From Fimbriiglobus sp. (GTDB taxonomy: Bacteria; Planctomycetota; Planctomycetia; Gemmatales; Gemmataceae), in contig JANYHV010000008.1 in the NCBI GenBank assembly GCA_025362195.1, forward strand, positions 1 through 36,308: a DNA stretch of 36,308 nt. Direction: 5' to 3'. Below, one piece after another: positions 33,807 through 36,308 of the stretch. A program made the position numbers and the translations under genes. The notes beneath the pieces were generated by a model. It worked only from the letters and a program-made list of their open reading frames with translations, searched no databases and was not told the origin of the DNA. The stretch's first letter is position 1; each line of letters begins with the position of its first letter.

Positions 33807-35299
33807 CGCCCGACCCCACCGCCGACCTCCGCCGCGCCTTTTACCTGCTGCTCACGATGCTGGGCGTGGCGGTTTGTGTGGCGAAGATCGTGGGTGCCGA
33901 AAACGTCTTCGAGCCGAGCCGCTACAAGCCGCCGACCGAGGCGAGTTACGGCGCGGACCGCGTCGCCGCCCCGCAACGCCTCTGGCCGGCGACCCGCCCG
34001 GAGCCGACGCCGATGTACGGCAGCAACGACCGCTCCCGGTGCGCCACCGTCAAGGCGCTCGTCGAGAACGGGACCTACGTCATCGGCCGGCGCGAGAACT
34101 TCGCGTCGGCGACCGACTACCGCGACACCGGCATCGTCTTCGCCGACGGCTACCAGAGCCTCGACAAGGTGATGGACCCCGACACCGGCCTGTTCTATTC
34201 CAGCAAGCCGCCGCTGTTCCCGACGCTCGTCGCCGGCGAGTACTGGCTGTTGCACAACCTCTTCGGGCTGTCGATCGACCGGCACCGGTGGTGGGTCGTC
34301 GGCGTCATTCTGTTGACGTTCAACGCCCTGCCCTTCGCCGTCTACCTGCGGCTCCTGGCAGTCCTCGTCGAGCACCACGGCCGCACCGATTTCGGCAAGC
34401 TATTCACGTTCACGGTGGCCGCCAGCGCGACCTTCGTGACTACTTTTTCCGCGACTCTGAACAACCACACGCCGGCAGTTTGCTGCGTTCTCTTCGCCCT
34501 GTACCCGCTGCTACGGCCCGGCGCAAAAGATACTCGCGCGGCTCTGTTCACGGGCGGTTTGTTCGCCGGCCTGGCGACGACGCTCGAACTCCCCGCGCTG
34601 GCGCTGGCCGTCGGCCTGTTCGTCCCGCTGGCGGTCGCGCGGCGTGGCCGGTCGGTGTGGTATCTCGCCGGGGCCGCGCTGCCCATCGCCGCCCTGTTCG
34701 CCTGCAATTACGCGGCGATGGGCCGCTGGTTGCCGGCCTACGGCGAGTTCGGCGGGCCGTGGTACGACTTCGCCGGCAGCCACTGGGCGAAGCTCAAACT
34801 CCCGGGGTCGAAAGTCGGCTTCGGGATCGACTTCGCCGACGAGTCGAAGCCGCTGTACGCCTTCCACCTCCTCCTCGGCCACCACGGCTGGTTCAGCCTC
34901 ACGCCCGTCTGGTTCCTCGGTCTCGCGGGGCTAGTCGTCCAGGCCCGGCGCGGCTTGGCCGAGTGGCGAACCGGGCCGGCCGACGGGTTCTGGACGGCGA
35001 ACAAACTGGCCGGACTTAGCCTGACGGTCTCGGCCGTCGTGTTCAGTTTCTACACGGCACGCACGAACAACTACGGCGGGTTCTGCTGTTGCGCCCGCTG
35101 GCTGATGTGGCTCACGCCGCTCTGGACGCTCGGGATGTTGCCCGCCGCGGACGCCGCCGGCCGGTCGCGGATCGGCCAGACTGTGGCGGGACTACTGCTC
35201 GCGGCGTCGGTGTTCAGCGTGACGTACCCGGCGTGGAACCCGTGGCGGCCGGCGTGGATTTTGCAACTGTGCGAGTTGACGGGCTGGGTGCGCTACTGA
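33803..35299 (+). CDS. Multi-pass membrane protein, possible GT-C glycosyltransferase
   Basis: 498 residues with about nine or ten hydrophobic segments, for example YLLLTMLGVAVCVAKIV and VVGVILLTFNALPFAVYLRLL. A long first periplasmic loop contains SNDRSRCATVKALVE, ASATDYRDTGIVFADG and SKPPLFPTLVAGEYWLLHNL. This layout (early loop with acidic residues, many helices) fits polyprenol-sugar-using GT-C enzymes of the Pmt/ArnT-like type. I recognise no exact family. It is the third gene of the overlapping operon and would be the acceptor-side enzyme for a sugar made on the polyprenol carrier by the GT2. GTG 33803 has GGAGA upstream. Its stop overlaps the convergent RluA gene by seven bases. Confidence 0.82.
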   Translation: MTPDPTADLRRAFYLLLTMLGVAVCVAKIVGAENVFEPSRYKPPTEASYGADRVAAPQRLWPATRPEPTPMYGSNDRSRCATVKALVENGTYVIGRRENFASATDYRDTGIVFADGYQSLDKVMDPDTGLFYSSKPPLFPTLVAGEYWLLHNLFGLSIDRHRWWVVGVILLTFNALPFAVYLRLLAVLVEHHGRTDFGKLFTFTVAASATFVTTFSATLNNHTPAVCCVLFALYPLLRPGAKDTRAALFTGGLFAGLATTLELPALALAVGLFVPLAVARRGRSVWYLAGAALPIAALFACNYAAMGRWLPAYGEFGGPWYDFAGSHWAKLKLPGSKVGFGIDFADESKPLYAFHLLLGHHGWFSLTPVWFLGLAGLVVQARRGLAEWRTGPADGFWTANKLAGLSLTVSAVVFSFYTARTNNYGGFCCCARWLMWLTPLWTLGMLPAADAAGRSRIGQTVAGLLLAASVFSVTYPAWNPWRPAWILQLCELTGWVRY

Positions 35300-36276
35300 C
35301 GGTTCGCCGGATTGCGGAGCCGGGCGAGGACCGAGGCCATGTCCGCCGGCATCGGCATGTCGAAGTGCAGGCGCGCCCCGGTCACGGGGTGTTCGAAGCC
35401 GAGTTCGGTGGCGTGCAGCATGAGCCGCGGGGCGAGGCTGGCGTCGGCGACGATCTCGCCGGTCGGCCGCTTGCAGTACACTTTGTCGCCGCAAACAGGG
35501 TGGCCCGCTTCGCTCAGGTGGATGCGGATCTGGTGCGTCCGCCCCGTCTCCAGCCGGCACTCCAAGAGCGTGTAGCCGGGCAACGTCTCGACCGGCGAAA
35601 CGTGCGTCACGGCCCGCTTGCCCTGGCCGGGGAACGTCGAACTCCCCCGCCGGCCGTCGCCACGGTCCTTGACCAGGATCGACGCGATCGTCTGCGGCGA
35701 CATTGACCCGGCGATGAGGGTCAAGTACCGCCGCGACACGGTGTGCAACTTGAACTGCAAGCCCAGACCGCGCTCGGCGTCCGCGCTGCGGGCGAACACC
35801 AGCAGGCCGCTCGTCTCCTTGTCGAGCCGGTGGACGATGCGGAGGGGCGGGAGCGTGCCGGGGCGGACGTTGTGCCGGCGGGCCACGGCCCACGTCGCCA
35901 GGTCTTGCAGAGTGGGCACGAGTTGCCGCCGCTGTTCGGACCACTCCAACTCCGACGGGTGCCGTACGCTGTTGACCCCGGCCGGCTTCTCGACGACGAC
36001 GACGTGGGCGTCGAGGTGCCGGACGACGAGCCGCTCGGGGTGGGCCTCCTTCGGCAACGGCTTCGGCTGGGCGAGCAACTCGACGAGTTCGCCCTCCTTG
36101 AGTCGGCGGGCCTCGTCGGTACACACGTCGTCGTCGATGCGGACCCGCCGCGCCTCGATCAGCGACCGCACGACCTTCCACGACGGCCCCGACTCGTGCA
36201 ACCGCGACCGCAGCACCTTCGCCAGCGTGTGGCCGTCCTCGGGGGCGATCACCTTAAAGGGAGCAAGTGGCGTCAC
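35293..36276 (-). CDS. RluA family pseudouridine synthase
   Basis: 327 residues, cytoplasmic. An S4-like N-terminal domain is followed by the RluA core: PPLRIVHRLDKETSGLLVFA, with catalytic Asp152, and CRLETGRTHQIRIHLSEAGH and PVCGDKVYCKRP. It modifies uridines in 23S rRNA or tRNA; the position cannot be told from sequence alone. A stretch between the S4 and catalytic motifs (RHPSELEWSEQRRQLVPTLQ) is longer than in E. coli RluD. GTG 36276 overlaps the stop of the preceding gene in a GTGA overlap. The 3' end overlaps the membrane protein gene. Confidence 0.92.
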   Translation of the reverse strand: MTPLAPFKVIAPEDGHTLAKVLRSRLHESGPSWKVVRSLIEARRVRIDDDVCTDEARRLKEGELVELLAQPKPLPKEAHPERLVVRHLDAHVVVVEKPAGVNSVRHPSELEWSEQRRQLVPTLQDLATWAVARRHNVRPGTLPPLRIVHRLDKETSGLLVFARSADAERGLGLQFKLHTVSRRYLTLIAGSMSPQTIASILVKDRGDGRRGSSTFPGQGKRAVTHVSPVETLPGYTLLECRLETGRTHQIRIHLSEAGHPVCGDKVYCKRPTGEIVADASLAPRLMLHATELGFEHPVTGARLHFDMPMPADMASVLARLRNPANRQ

Positions 36277-36308
36277 TTCTTGAGCGCCCAGAGTAACAGT
36301 TGCACGAC
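36273..36308 (-). CDS. C-terminal fragment of an unidentified gene
   Basis: Twelve codons reading VVQLLLWALKK and a TGA that overlaps the GTG start of the RluA gene. It is open to the window edge and hydrophobic. This is the only evidence of the gene, so neither family nor function can be given; the translation-coupled overlap makes it likely to be real. Confidence 0.4.
   Translation of the reverse strand, partial: VVQLLLWALKK

Overview
The window looks like a chromosomal segment of a high-GC planctomycete, most likely of the Gemmata/Fimbriiglobus group (Gemmataceae). The main reasons are a DUF1559 protein with a planctomycete-type prepilin leader ([18 protein letters not shown]), small secreted regulatory-like proteins beside it, a ThuA-domain protein, a zinc-ribbon metallopeptidase, and short intergenic inverted repeats. 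I assigned the taxon by recognising protein families; I ran no search. The DNA is packed with genes on both strands. I see no transposase, integrase, phage gene, CRISPR array or rRNA.

Layout. 1-2700 (minus): rsfS, argS and the first 46 codons of obg, a run of translation and ribosome-assembly genes. 3050-7226: a D-2-hydroxyacid dehydrogenase, a nucleotidyltransferase-HD fusion, a zinc-binding metallopeptidase and a DUF3179 protein. 7380-7460 (minus): a tRNA-Leu(CAA). 7556-12336: a PIG-L/BshB1-like deacetylase, a ThuA-like protein, a DUF1559 protein with its small partner, and a plant-type glutamate-cysteine ligase. 12471-18144: an unrecognised membrane protein, a 67-residue acidic ORF linked to fabH, a secreted helical protein, and a UvrC-like protein without the second nuclease half. 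18369-24820: a fasciclin protein, a bidirectional terminator, phoH, cdsA, uppS, purA and a dacB-type D-Ala-D-Ala carboxypeptidase. 25091-31738 (minus): an S1-domain protein, then a moxR, DUF58, transglutaminase and isochorismatase-like operon. 31838-35299 (plus): a three-gene overlapping set (flippase-like, GT2 glycosyltransferase, membrane glycosyltransferase-like). 35293-36308 (minus): an RluA-type pseudouridine synthase and the end of another gene.

Working together. Several runs look co-transcribed and translationally coupled: purA/uppS (GTGA overlap), transglutaminase/isochorismatase (ATGA overlap), flippase/GT2 (8 nt overlap), GT2/membrane protein (GTGA overlap), and RluA with the gene before it (GTGA overlap). 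Cell-envelope themes recur: undecaprenyl and phospholipid precursor synthesis, DacB, and the glycan or lipid-linked sugar set.

Most genes are housekeeping. I found no clearly new defence or mobile system. The observations most worth checking are three families of intergenic inverted repeats (one also supplies the stop codon of the DUF58 gene), the UvrC-like short protein, the nucleotidyltransferase-HD fusion, the small ORF behind fabH, and the three-gene glycan set.
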